A stretch of 64,000 bases of DNA, taken from positions 1-64,000 of the forward strand of contig JAKLJL010000002.1 of NCBI GenBank assembly GCA_023151185.1, read 5' to 3'. This DNA comes from Bacteroidota bacterium (GTDB lineage: Bacteria > Bacteroidota > JABWAT01). Each line of letters starts with the position of its first letter. Positions within the stretch are counted from its first letter, which is position 1. The notes below the pieces were generated by a model. The model had not been told where the DNA came from and did not search any database. It saw only the letters and a list, made by a program, of their open reading frames with translations. Positions 46,818 to 55,657 of this stretch are shown here, in pieces. The position numbers were made by a program, and so were the translations under genes.

Positions 46818-48413
46818 ATGATCAACTGGCTTTCAGACCTCTATTTAAAACCAAATGCAGGGCGTGAATTTGGTGGACTTTTTCTCGGTGCGTTGTTTAT
46901 TTGTCTCAGTTTCCCGCCGTTTAATCTTTCATTTTTAGCCTGGTTTTCCCTTCTTCCCCTGTTTTTTCTTTTTGAACGTGAATCCGGTTTCTGGCCGGCC
47001 TGGATTCGATCCTATCTGTACCTGCTCATCGCCCACACCACCACTTTGTACTGGATCTGTTTTTCAACGGTTGCCGGCGGTATTTTGGCCATTCTGGTCA
47101 ATCCGGTTTTCATGATGATTCCTATTACTCTTTTTTTGCTTCTGAGACAGTTTCTAACTGGATGGCAGCGATTGGCCCTGCTCGGCGGGCTCTGGATATT
47201 TGGGGAATATTTCCTCAGTTTATGGGAACTTGCCTTTCCCTGGATGCTGCTTTCAAATACTCAGTTTCTTTTCTCACCGGTATTGCAATGGGCCTCTGTT
47301 GGCGGAGCCTGGCTGGTATCCGGGTGGGTATTTCTCGTTAATCTACTGGTTTACCCGGTCATAAAATCAGTGCTTTCCGGGAGGCAGGCCACCCACCGGG
47401 AAATTCAGATCCCGGTTTTTACGATCAGCGGAATCATTCTTGCCGGTTATCTGATCGGTGAATATGAACTCCCTAAAACCGGCCGGATTCAGGCGGCAGT
47501 AATTCAGCCCAATGTAGATCCCTGGATCAAATGGGATCAGGATCTTGAAAATTATGAACAGCTCATGGCCCTTTCCAGAAAGGTGATTGACCAGGATTCA
47601 ACCGTCAGACTGATTGTCTGGCCCGAAACCGCCGTGGGATATTACCTGCTGGATCCGAGAGGTGAATTTATCAGGAAGGAAATGGAAGACTATACAGCTT
47701 CTCATCATACAGCCATTTTAACAGGCTTCCCGCATATCTCTTATTACGAGGATTCTCTGACTGCTCCCCCAAGTGCCCGTTGGAGCCGGATGAGTCAGAA
47801 ATATTATCATCATTATAATGCAGCAACCCTGATCGACGGGCATGAACCGGCACATGCCTATTCAAAAATTTCATTGGTCCCGTTTGCCGAACGGGTTCCG
47901 TGGGTCGATTCTGTCCCCTTTATGAAAGACCTCCGGTTTAATCTGTCCGGTTTAGGAGGATGGGGAAAAGGCCGGGATACGACCAATTTTAAACTTGCAG
48001 GTACAGATGGCGCCGAATTCCCTTCTGCAATTTGCTACGAGTCAGCCTTCCCTGAACTGATCAGCCGGTTTACTTCGAAAGGGGCCACTTTTCTGACTGT
48101 AATTACAAACGATGGATGGTGGGGTAACACCTCGGGTTATCACCAGCATTTTGAATTTTCAAGACTCAGAGCCATTGAAAACCGCAGGTGGGTTGTCAGA
48201 TCGGCCAATAATGGAATTTCAGGATTCATTGATGAAAAAGGCAGGGTTATTTCCTCGACCGGATACTGGACAGAGCAAACCCTGACTGCCTCTGTAGATT
48301 TAATTTCGGAACATTCGGTTTATCAGAAAACCGGGAATTGGTTTCCCTGGCTGGCCCTTTTTCTATCAGCCGGTCTTTTCACAACGGGTCTTTTCAGCCG
48401 GAAAAAACAATGA
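46818..48413 (+). CDS. lnt: Apolipoprotein N-acyltransferase
   Basis: Lnt adds the third acyl chain to lipoproteins in the inner membrane. The 531-residue protein has about eight membrane segments in the first 220 residues and a nitrilase-like periplasmic domain. The catalytic triad appears as the glutamate of WPETAV, the lysine in YSKISLVPFAE and the cysteine in ICYESAFPE. Its stop overlaps the next start codon. Confidence 0.93.
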   Translation: MINWLSDLYLKPNAGREFGGLFLGALFICLSFPPFNLSFLAWFSLLPLFFLFERESGFWPAWIRSYLYLLIAHTTTLYWICFSTVAGGILAILVNPVFMMIPITLFLLLRQFLTGWQRLALLGGLWIFGEYFLSLWELAFPWMLLSNTQFLFSPVLQWASVGGAWLVSGWVFLVNLLVYPVIKSVLSGRQATHREIQIPVFTISGIILAGYLIGEYELPKTGRIQAAVIQPNVDPWIKWDQDLENYEQLMALSRKVIDQDSTVRLIVWPETAVGYYLLDPRGEFIRKEMEDYTASHHTAILTGFPHISYYEDSLTAPPSARWSRMSQKYYHHYNAATLIDGHEPAHAYSKISLVPFAERVPWVDSVPFMKDLRFNLSGLGGWGKGRDTTNFKLAGTDGAEFPSAICYESAFPELISRFTSKGATFLTVITNDGWWGNTSGYHQHFEFSRLRAIENRRWVVRSANNGISGFIDEKGRVISSTGYWTEQTLTASVDLISEHSVYQKTGNWFPWLALFLSAGLFTTGLFSRKKQ

Positions 48414-49657
48414 AACTAGTCTGGTGCCTTTTTCTGCTGATTTCAGTTCAGAATGTGGTGAGTTCCCAACCGGTCAGCAAAATTATGCAAATGGGCCGAA
48501 ACCCGGATGTAAGAGTTCTGCTGCTGAAATCGAACAGGCCGGAAACAATTTTACTCCCTGCCGGATCGGAAGTGAAAACAGGGATTGAAACCCGAACGGT
48601 CAACCCGGCAACTGAATGTAAAATTCTGCCTCAGGATGGCCAATTTGTGTTTACAGCCGGGGCTTTTTCAGTAACTATTCCCGATAGCCTGATTATACTT
48701 GTTCCAGGTCAGGAAGGTCTGAAAGTTAATGGAGAGTGGTACAGAGGAAATCTTCTTCTCTATCCTGAAGCCGGTTCCTCTGTTCTTCTGGTTAACTCAG
48801 TTTCCCTCGAAAATTACCTTCAGTCAGTTATTCCTGCAGAAATTGGTCAGGGACGTAAAAAGCCGGATCTGGAGGCGGTGAAAGTTCAATCGATAGCCGC
48901 ACGGACGTTTACCTACAGTAAACTGCTTTCCAAACGCCAGGGGGACAACCGGTATGATCTTTTGCCTACGGTTATGGATCAGGCGTATTTCGGGATAAAA
49001 AGTGAAAATAATGCTTACCGGCTGGCCATTTCTGAAACCAGGGGAATGGTTGGGGTTTATGGCAGTGAACTGATAGAAGCTTTATACCATTCCACCTGCG
49101 GCGGGCTGACAGAAAACTCGGAAGATGTTTGGGGCGGAAAAACGGTTCCCTATCTCAGGTCAGTTTATTGTGGTGATGATACTTCGGCCTTTTGCAGTTC
49201 CTCACCTTTCTATTATTGGGAACGCCACGTTGAGATGAAGACTTTCTGGCCGGTTTTTCACCGTCAACTGGTAAAAGTTTCGGATAGGGAAACTCCGGTT
49301 TCTGGCTGGAAGGATCAGTATCTGAAGAACTTTGGCATTACCGGCAGGGATTCTTCCGGACGGGTAACCGGAATTCACCTGGAAACTGAAACCGGGAATT
49401 CTGCAGAGTTGAAGGGTGATTATTCCAGATGGCTTTTTCCCGATTCAACCGGGAAAATTCTTCCCTCTGTCTGGTTTGATTTTACAACAGAGAAACAAGG
49501 CTCCGTTATTTCTTCTCTTCACTTTAAAGGAAAAGGTTATGGCCATGGAGTCGGAATCTGCCAGTGGGGTGCGGTAGGAATGAGCCGCCGGGGGTACACC
49601 TTTGACCAGATCTTCCGGTTTTATTACCGGGGTGCCCGTATTGTCAAAGTCTACTGA
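48410..49657 (+). CDS. SpoIID/LytB-domain protein (peptidoglycan-lytic type)
   Basis: This 415-residue exported protein has a signal peptide ending VVSS|QP. The SpoIID domain covers about residues 120-400: VNSVSLENYLQSVIPAEIG, AVKVQSIAARTF, ALYHSTCGGLTENSEDVWGG and the C-terminal GKGYGHGVGICQWGAVGM. In Bacillus SpoIID is a lytic transglycosylase acting on stripped peptidoglycan in engulfment. Gram-negative copies likely act in cell-wall turnover. The ATG at 48410 overlaps the lnt stop. Confidence 0.88.
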   Translation: MKLVWCLFLLISVQNVVSSQPVSKIMQMGRNPDVRVLLLKSNRPETILLPAGSEVKTGIETRTVNPATECKILPQDGQFVFTAGAFSVTIPDSLIILVPGQEGLKVNGEWYRGNLLLYPEAGSSVLLVNSVSLENYLQSVIPAEIGQGRKKPDLEAVKVQSIAARTFTYSKLLSKRQGDNRYDLLPTVMDQAYFGIKSENNAYRLAISETRGMVGVYGSELIEALYHSTCGGLTENSEDVWGGKTVPYLRSVYCGDDTSAFCSSSPFYYWERHVEMKTFWPVFHRQLVKVSDRETPVSGWKDQYLKNFGITGRDSSGRVTGIHLETETGNSAELKGDYSRWLFPDSTGKILPSVWFDFTTEKQGSVISSLHFKGKGYGHGVGICQWGAVGMSRRGYTFDQIFRFYYRGARIVKVY

Positions 49658-49670
49658 CGAGTTTCCACAC

Positions 49671-51560
49671 TCAACCGCCTGGTTTATTTTTTTCCAGTTT
49701 TGAGGTCAGGAAATTTAAAAAGACCGGAAATCGTTTTCGCCAGCTGATCTCGTTATGATCATCCCCATGATAAATTCCGGTTTGAATATTGCCGGTTTTT
49801 CCGAATTCTTTGAACCGGATGAGATCAGTAACCGCAAGATGAAGAGGAACCTGATCACGGTCGAGAGTTTCGGTACCGGTATCCAGATAAATCCAATGAG
49901 AGCAGGGTGACGGAAGGTGATCTTTCAGATACGGAAAAATTCCGGGGGGCTCATCCGTCCAAAGGGCAGAAAAACTCCCGGCACCACCAAAAACCCCGGG
50001 ATACTCACACAAAGCATATAAACTGATCAGTCCACCCATCCCGCATCCCGCAATAAAGGTATTTTCCGGATCGGGTTTTGTGTTAAAATGGGAATCCAGA
50101 TAGGGTTTTAGTTCCCTAACCAGAAATCTCAGGTAATTATCAGACAGGGGCAACGTGCCGTGCTCAGCCTGATATGTTTTTGAAAATTCTTCAGATTCAG
50201 GGTAGTAAAACGGTTTTTCGGGCAGGTAATCCATGAAACTATAGGAGGTATGGTGGATCCCGACCACGATAATTCCCGGAGAAATCCCGCTGGTGCAAAG
50301 CCTGGTAACCGCTTCATCAGCACCCAGATCTACACCAATGTAGGAAGTTGACGGGTCAAACAGATTCTGACCGTTCTGCATATACAGAACCGGATACCGC
50401 AAGTTTGAATCTGCCGGACCTTTTTCAGGCAACCAGACATCGACCGTCCGGCTTTCGGTGTATTTTGAAGGAAAAAAAGGAATTCTGACCACTTTGCCGG
50501 TATGAGTTCCGCCCGATATCCGGTTTTTCCCCGGGTCCTTCATCTGGTGGCACGGGCAAAAGTTGTAACAGAAATGAAGTCCCAGTTCCCGATTCGTTTT
50601 CCATGAAAAATCAGAATACCGGGTTAAATAAAATGCTGAGAAAATCAGTAATCCGGAGAGTAGTGCAACTGAAATTAATACCGGAACCTGAGAAAGATAT
50701 CCTGCCGTAAAGGATTGACGGTAATTTTCCAGTTTGGCGATCCGGCGAGAGAAAAAGAAAAATTCAGACAGGTTGGAAACATGCGAGACCGCCTGGGTAT
50801 TTGTTTGGCAGGCAGCCTGACTTTCCCTTGTTTTTTTTAAAACAGAAGCAAGATTCTCCGGATCTGCCCCGGTCTGAACGGAAGCCGAATCGGTAGCCCT
50901 GACCAATAACCAGCGTGAGACCGGAAAAACAACCCAAAAGGTGAGTCCTGCCGGTACCAAAGCAGCAAACAGGGAAAGAAACGGACCGGAAACAGGACCG
51001 AGTAACAGATTATAAGGGAAATTGGAACCCAGTTCCGGGTAAAAAAGGGTAATCCGGATCAGGATTTCACTAAAAAACAGAGAAATCCACAGGCAGAAAA
51101 CAGTGAAAAAAGTGAGGGCAAGTATCAAATAATAAAGGGAGTGCCTTTTCTTTAACCGGACAAATCCAGAAATCAGAAGTGCCTTCTTTTCACCCTCATT
51201 CAATTCTGAAAAAAATGCTTTTTCCAAAAGAAGTACCGGAGTGAGAATTCCCCGAACCATCCACTTTTCAGTTAATTCTTCTGTAAACTCAATCAAGGAA
51301 GGCTGTTTAAATCTGAGTTGGCGGATTGCATCCTGTACTGGGTTCCGGATTTCATCCGGAAATGTGTCAACTGAAACTTTCAGATTCCCGATTTTCCCCG
51401 GCCGGGGTCTGCCGGTCACTATAAAAAGGACCAGAATACTTAAAAAACCAAAGAATTGAAAGGCAATCAGGAATGGAACTGCCGGGATATCCAGCGGATT
51501 TCCGGCCAGAAAGTAAAGATGACCCCAGATTTTAATAAACCAACCGGAAAAAAAGTTCAT
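49671..51560 (-). CDS. BlaR1-shaped membrane protein: degenerate M48/M56 module fused to degenerate esterase domain
   Basis: This 629-residue protein is predicted to cross the membrane four times (about residues 28-48, 137-160, 190-215 and 297-320). LNEGEKKALLISGFVRLKKRHSL aligns with M48/M56 peptidases, but SGFVR replaces the HExxH zinc site and the later glutamate motif (RATDSAS) is also lost. From about residue 345 an enterobactin-esterase/EstD-like alpha/beta hydrolase follows (DVWLPEKG, YPVLYMQNGQNLF, IVVGIHH). Its nucleophile elbow reads GCGMGG, with Gly507 where GxSxGG needs serine. The esterase part should lie in the periplasm. The gene directly follows a BlaI-family repressor gene, 6 bp apart, as in blaI-blaR1 pairs, so a sensor role is likely and enzyme activity is not. 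Confidence 0.72.
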   Translation of the reverse strand: MNFFSGWFIKIWGHLYFLAGNPLDIPAVPFLIAFQFFGFLSILVLFIVTGRPRPGKIGNLKVSVDTFPDEIRNPVQDAIRQLRFKQPSLIEFTEELTEKWMVRGILTPVLLLEKAFFSELNEGEKKALLISGFVRLKKRHSLYYLILALTFFTVFCLWISLFFSEILIRITLFYPELGSNFPYNLLLGPVSGPFLSLFAALVPAGLTFWVVFPVSRWLLVRATDSASVQTGADPENLASVLKKTRESQAACQTNTQAVSHVSNLSEFFFFSRRIAKLENYRQSFTAGYLSQVPVLISVALLSGLLIFSAFYLTRYSDFSWKTNRELGLHFCYNFCPCHQMKDPGKNRISGGTHTGKVVRIPFFPSKYTESRTVDVWLPEKGPADSNLRYPVLYMQNGQNLFDPSTSYIGVDLGADEAVTRLCTSGISPGIIVVGIHHTSYSFMDYLPEKPFYYPESEEFSKTYQAEHGTLPLSDNYLRFLVRELKPYLDSHFNTKPDPENTFIAGCGMGGLISLYALCEYPGVFGGAGSFSALWTDEPPGIFPYLKDHLPSPCSHWIYLDTGTETLDRDQVPLHLAVTDLIRFKEFGKTGNIQTGIYHGDDHNEISWRKRFPVFLNFLTSKLEKNKPGG

Positions 51561-51566
51561 CTCGGG

Positions 51567-51980
51567 TCAGATTTTTTTGAAAGTGGAACGACTATTATTT
51601 CTCATATCCTCAGGAACAGTCAATTCAGCAGGGGCTGGTGTGCAGGCAGAATTCATTTCTTCCGGAAAGTTTTTTTTAAGTTCCCATATCACCTGTTCAA
51701 CGGCACCCATGGTAAATTGCTTCCGGGTTACAGCTGGAGAAAAGAGTAATCCGTTACGGGTTTTCTGTCTGACCAAATACTCTTTATCGGCCAACCGTGA
51801 CATGACTGTAAGAACCGTTGTATAAGCAAGTTTCCGCTTCAGGTTCAGACGTTCAGTCGCCTGGCGAACCGACAACGGGTTTTCTTCCCAGATCAGCACC
51901 ATTATTTCAGTTTCAAGGTCACCCAAAAACTTGTTGAGCCCCTTTTTTTCAGGACTAACTGTAAAATTATGTATGTACAC
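51567..51980 (-). CDS. blaI: BlaI/MecI-family transcriptional repressor
   Basis: This regulator of about 137 residues has the BlaI winged helix: LGDLETEIMVLIWEENPLSVRQATERLN, AYTTVLTVMSRLADKEYLVRQKTRNG and LFSPAVTRKQF. BlaI dimers bind TACA/TGTA-type dyads and are cleaved or displaced when the BlaR partner signals. The start is uncertain. The GTG at 51980 begins an N-terminal extension, and a downstream TTG near the conserved LGDLE is also possible. The DNA around it holds TGTACA and TGTA/TACA half-sites that could be an operator. Confidence 0.85.
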   Translation of the reverse strand: MYIHNFTVSPEKKGLNKFLGDLETEIMVLIWEENPLSVRQATERLNLKRKLAYTTVLTVMSRLADKEYLVRQKTRNGLLFSPAVTRKQFTMGAVEQVIWELKKNFPEEMNSACTPAPAELTVPEDMRNNSRSTFKKI

Positions 51981-52134
51981 TAATTACAACCAATGAAAAT
52001 AATTAAGATACTTGGTGAATTCATTACTTTCAATACACAGGAAAAGATTTTGGCCCTTCTGAAAATCTATTAAAATACCGATGCCCGGTCTCCCGCTTTT
52101 GATTTTGCTGAATTGAATCAGAACTTTACCTGTG

Positions 52135-52386
52135 ATGAAAACGATCAATTATGTAATCTGGCTTCTTTTTCTGGGAACGGCAGTTTCTGTTATTCTTCCG
52201 GAAGAAAATGAAAAAATTCAACCCCAGGTTCCGGATGAAAAGTTTGCTGAGTCCCTTCCGACTTCAGTCATTGCATCCGGAAAGCGGGTCAGCGAAAAAG
52301 CCTTTCAGTCACTTCTGTTAAAAAATGACGGTTTCAGGGCAACCTTTCTGGACACACTTTATCACCACCATGCTCCCACTCATTGA
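52135..52386 (+). CDS. Small membrane-anchored protein of unknown function
   Basis: This 83-residue protein has one N-terminal hydrophobic segment (INYVIWLLFLGTAVSVIL), followed by a charged soluble tail rich in K, E and Q. There is no lipobox or recognised motif. Its end overlaps the Maf gene by 17 bases. The ATG at 52135 follows a GTG that is also in frame. It could be a real small envelope protein, but support is limited. Confidence 0.45.
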   Translation: MKTINYVIWLLFLGTAVSVILPEENEKIQPQVPDEKFAESLPTSVIASGKRVSEKAFQSLLLKNDGFRATFLDTLYHHHAPTH

Positions 52387-52969
52387 AAAACTAAATTTAT
52401 TTTCTGTAGTTTTAGCCAGTCAGTCACCAAGACGAACAGAACTTTTAAAAAATCTGGGGTTAACTTTTCAAACTTTTTCGCCTGAGATTGATGAAGAAGA
52501 CCATAATCTGCACCATTCACCGGCGGAACTGGTCTGTACTCTTTCAGTCAGGAAAGCTGAAAAAGCCCGGGACCGGTTTCAGCATCACCTGATCATTGCA
52601 TCAGATACAACAGTTGTTTCTGAAGGAAAAATTCTGAATAAACCCGGATCTCAACAGGAGGCAGCCCTCATGCTGAATTCCCTTTCCGGAAAAACTCATT
52701 CCGTTCTTACCGGATTTGCTGTTCTGCTTCCCGGGAAAGATGAGCCCTTTACCGGGTTTTCAGAAACACGGGTTACTTTTTCCAGCTTGTCTCATAACGA
52801 GATTGAAGCTTATGTGGTAACCGGGTCACCTTTGGATAAAGCCGGCGCCTATGGGATTCAGGATGGCATGGTTTCAGCCTTCATTTCAGGTATTGATGGC
52901 GATTTTTACACGGTAATGGGCTTTCCGGTTAATGCCTTTTATCAGAAAATGAAATCCATTTTGTTGTGA
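52370..52969 (+). CDS. maf: Maf-type nucleoside triphosphate pyrophosphatase
   Basis: Maf proteins hydrolyse non-standard or damaged nucleotides and are linked to septum control. The 199-residue product has VVLASQSPRRTELLKNLGL near the start, IIASDTTVVSEGKILNKP, and the AGAYGIQDGMVSAFISGIDGDFYTVMGFP segment. The ATG at 52370 fits the family, while an earlier in-frame start overlaps the small ORF. It overlaps miaA by one base. Confidence 0.93.
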   Translation: MLPLIEKLNLFSVVLASQSPRRTELLKNLGLTFQTFSPEIDEEDHNLHHSPAELVCTLSVRKAEKARDRFQHHLIIASDTTVVSEGKILNKPGSQQEAALMLNSLSGKTHSVLTGFAVLLPGKDEPFTGFSETRVTFSSLSHNEIEAYVVTGSPLDKAGAYGIQDGMVSAFISGIDGDFYTVMGFPVNAFYQKMKSILL

Positions 52970-53901
52970 TGGATAAAACACAGCAGGCACCGGTTTTGTT
53001 TTTGGCAGGACCAACTGCCTCAGGAAAAAGTGCTGCTGCACTGAAACTTGCCTTTAATACCGATGCAGAAATTATCTCAGCCGACAGCCGTCAGATTTTC
53101 AGAGAAATGACAATCGGGACTGCAGCGCCATCACCTGAAGACAGGCGACAGGTTCCACACCATTTTGTGGAAGAACTTCCGCCGGGTGAAGCATTTACTG
53201 CTTTTGATTTTCAGGTTAAAGCCAGAGAACGCATACGGAATATTTTAAGCAGGGGAAAAAAAGTGATTGTGGCCGGCGGATCCGGACTTTATCTTTCTGC
53301 ACTGAAAAACGGGATTTCGGATATCCCGGCTGATGAAAAAATCAGAACTGGCTTATTGCAGAAACTGGCGTCGGAAGGCCCCGGCCAACTTTACCTTGAG
53401 CTTTGTGAAAAAGATCCGGTTTCAGCATCCAGAATGGATAAGACAAAAACCCACCGGGTCATCCGGGCACTTGAAGTTGTCCTTATTTCCGGAAAACCAA
53501 TTTCCTGGTGGCAGGAGTCCCTTCAGCCGGATCCTTTTCCGTGGCCGGCAAGATGCGCCTGTCTGCTTCCTGAACGTGCCAGGTTGTATGAGAGAATTAA
53601 TCTCAGAGTCTTGAAAATGGTTGCAAATGGCCTTGAGTCAGAGGTCAGGCACCTGGTTTCCCTGGGTGGAAACGCCGCCGGAATGGTAGAGAAAACAGTT
53701 GGCTATGAAGAATTTTTACCTTATCTCGCCGGAAAACAACCGATTGAAGAGGTTATCGAACTGATTCAGAGAAATACCCGTCATTATGCCAAACGGCAAA
53801 TAACCTGGTTCAGAAAAGATCCCGATTATCACTTTTTCAATCCGGATGATGAAAACCTTACTGATCAGTTGCTTGGGTTCTGGCTTCATGAACCGGCTTA
53901 A
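52969..53901 (+). CDS. miaA: tRNA dimethylallyltransferase
   Basis: MiaA prenylates A37 of tRNAs that read U-starting codons. The 310-residue product has the P-loop LAGPTASGKSAAALKLA, ISADSRQIFREMTIGTAAPSPEDR, HHFVEELPPGEAFTAFDF, and the C-terminal QRNTRHYAKRQITWFRKDP. The ATG at 52969 overlaps the Maf stop. An alternative GTG lies one codon upstream. Confidence 0.96.
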   Translation: MDKTQQAPVLFLAGPTASGKSAAALKLAFNTDAEIISADSRQIFREMTIGTAAPSPEDRRQVPHHFVEELPPGEAFTAFDFQVKARERIRNILSRGKKVIVAGGSGLYLSALKNGISDIPADEKIRTGLLQKLASEGPGQLYLELCEKDPVSASRMDKTKTHRVIRALEVVLISGKPISWWQESLQPDPFPWPARCACLLPERARLYERINLRVLKMVANGLESEVRHLVSLGGNAAGMVEKTVGYEEFLPYLAGKQPIEEVIELIQRNTRHYAKRQITWFRKDPDYHFFNPDDENLTDQLLGFWLHEPA

Positions 53902-53919
53902 TCTTAATCTGGAGAAACA

Positions 53920-54516
53920 ATGCTGAATTATATCTGGCTTGGCCTCATGGTTGTTTCAGTACTCACGGCAGCAATTACCGGAAAAATGGCAGCAGTCACC
54001 CAGGCTGCAGTCGATTATGGGAAAACCGCCGTTGATATTTCACTTGGCCTCATTGGGGTGATGGCCTTGTGGCTGGGAATTATGCGCATCGGAGAAAAAT
54101 CGGGGCTTGTCACGTTAATTTCAAAGGGACTTCACCCGGTCATGAAAAAACTCTTTCCGGGTATTCCGGGTGATCACCCGGCACTGGGGGCCATTGTAAT
54201 GAACCTGTCCGCCAATATGCTCGGGCTGAACAATGCTGCAACTCCGCTCGGACTCAAAGCCATGGAAGAACTTCAGTCATTGAATTCGATCAAGGAACGG
54301 GCAACCAATGCCATGGTTATGTTCCTGGCTTTAAATACCAGTTCGGTTCAATTGATTCCGGCAACAGTAATTGCCATTCTGGTTGCAAGCGGTGCCACCT
54401 CACCGACAGATATTATCATTACGGCCTTCCTTGCAACAATTGTTTCAACCGTTTCAGCTATTGTTGCTGTCAAGATCATTGAACTTTTCCAAACTAAGAA
54501 GGAGACGGTTCAATGA
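53920..54516 (+). CDS. spmA: Nucleoside-recognition membrane protein, SpmA-like
   Basis: This 198-residue membrane protein has about five hydrophobic segments and the gate-type sequences KTAVDISLGLIGVMALWLGIMRI and MNLSANMLGLNNAATPLGLKAMEEL. In Bacillus SpmA and SpmB help dehydrate the spore core. Here there is no sign of sporulation, so it should be a general transporter component. It overlaps spmB by ATGA, which suggests the two form one complex. Confidence 0.9.
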   Translation: MLNYIWLGLMVVSVLTAAITGKMAAVTQAAVDYGKTAVDISLGLIGVMALWLGIMRIGEKSGLVTLISKGLHPVMKKLFPGIPGDHPALGAIVMNLSANMLGLNNAATPLGLKAMEELQSLNSIKERATNAMVMFLALNTSSVQLIPATVIAILVASGATSPTDIIITAFLATIVSTVSAIVAVKIIELFQTKKETVQ

Positions 54517-55049
54517 CCGAGTTCCTAAAATCCGTTTCAGAATGGGCAATTCCGTTGCTGATCGTTTCAATTCCCGCCTATGCCGCCATCCGTCACCGGA
54601 TTCCGGTTTATGAAGAATTTGTTTCAGGAGCAAAGGAAGGATTTGATGTGGCGGTCAGGATTATCCCCTATCTGGTTGCCATGCTGGTGGCCATCGGGAT
54701 GTTCAGAGCATCCGGTGCAATGGATTTGATTTCGGAGTGGACTGGTCCGTTTCTGGACAGGATCGGATTTCCGGCGGATTTACTTCCGCTGGCTTTAATG
54801 AGACCGCTTTCAGGAAGTGGATCTCTGGCCCTTTTCTCTGACCTGATCAAGGAATTCGGACCTGATTCGCTGATAGTTAAAATGGCTGCCACCATAATGG
54901 GTTCAACTGAAACGACCTTTTATGTCATTGCAGTTTATTTTGGAAGTGTTGGTATCCGGAAATTCAGACATGCGATTCCGGCAGGACTTTTGGCTGATCT
55001 TGCAGGAATTATTGCCAGTATCTTTATTTGCAGGATCGTTTTTGGATGA
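54513..55049 (+). CDS. spmB: Nucleoside-recognition membrane protein, SpmB-like
   Basis: This 178-residue partner of SpmA has hydrophobic segments and the family stretches VRIIPYLVAMLVAIGMFRASG, PLALMRPLSGSGSLALFSDL and AATIMGSTETTFYVIAVYFGSVGI. It belongs to the same nucleoside-recognition gate fold. Its stop overlaps the following start by four bases, so three genes appear cotranslated. Confidence 0.9.
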   Translation: MTEFLKSVSEWAIPLLIVSIPAYAAIRHRIPVYEEFVSGAKEGFDVAVRIIPYLVAMLVAIGMFRASGAMDLISEWTGPFLDRIGFPADLLPLALMRPLSGSGSLALFSDLIKEFGPDSLIVKMAATIMGSTETTFYVIAVYFGSVGIRKFRHAIPAGLLADLAGIIASIFICRIVFG

Positions 55050-55639
55050 AGCCAGCGTACCGGTACTTTTTAGTTCACAAACCTTTCGGCATGTTGTCTC
55101 AGTTTTCTTCGGAAGCCGGGGCTTTGTGTCTTAAAGATCTGAATTTTTCCTTTCCGTCAGATGTTTATCCGGTTGGACGGCTGGACAAGGACAGTGAAGG
55201 ATTGCTGCTGATAACGAATGATAAACAGTTGACCCACCGGCTGCTGACACCAGAATTCGGGCACGAACGGGAATATCACGTCCAGGTAGAAGGCTTTCCG
55301 GATGAAAATGCTTTAAAACCTTTCTTTGAAGGGATCCGGATTTCAGGTGAACAAACAAGACCGGCACGGGCCTCAGTTCTGGAACCCCAGCCGGTTTATC
55401 CACCCCGAAATCCGCCGGTCAGAGTCAGAAAAACGGTTCCGGATACCTGGATTTCTGTTGTATTAACGGAAGGAAAAAACAGGCAGGTCAGAAAGATGAC
55501 TGCGGCCTGCGGATTCCCTACTTTGCGGTTGATCAGAATCCGGATTGAATCCCTTTCCCTTGGATCTTTACTTCCCGGTGAGGTCAGGGTTCCCGGAAAA
55601 AATGAACTTTTTGATCTGCTTTCTTCTTTATATAAATGA
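55046..55639 (+). CDS. rluE: RluE-like large-subunit pseudouridine synthase
   Basis: This 197-residue pseudouridine synthase of the RsuA/RluE type has VHKPFGMLSQF, the catalytic aspartate in VGRLDKDSEGLLLITND, and EGKNRQVRKMTAACGFPTLRLIRIRI. The short form without an S4 domain fits RluE, which modifies U2457 of 23S rRNA. The target is inferred. The ATG at 55046 overlaps the spmB stop. Confidence 0.88.
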   Translation: MKPAYRYFLVHKPFGMLSQFSSEAGALCLKDLNFSFPSDVYPVGRLDKDSEGLLLITNDKQLTHRLLTPEFGHEREYHVQVEGFPDENALKPFFEGIRISGEQTRPARASVLEPQPVYPPRNPPVRVRKTVPDTWISVVLTEGKNRQVRKMTAACGFPTLRLIRIRIESLSLGSLLPGEVRVPGKNELFDLLSSLYK

Positions 55640-55657
55640 AATTGTACCGGAGTTTTT

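Noticed and set aside
48410-55049. SpoIID-domain gene, spmA and spmB taken as signs of sporulation
   Set aside because: These families occur in many non-sporulating Gram-negative bacteria, and no spore-specific sigma factor or coat gene is in the window.
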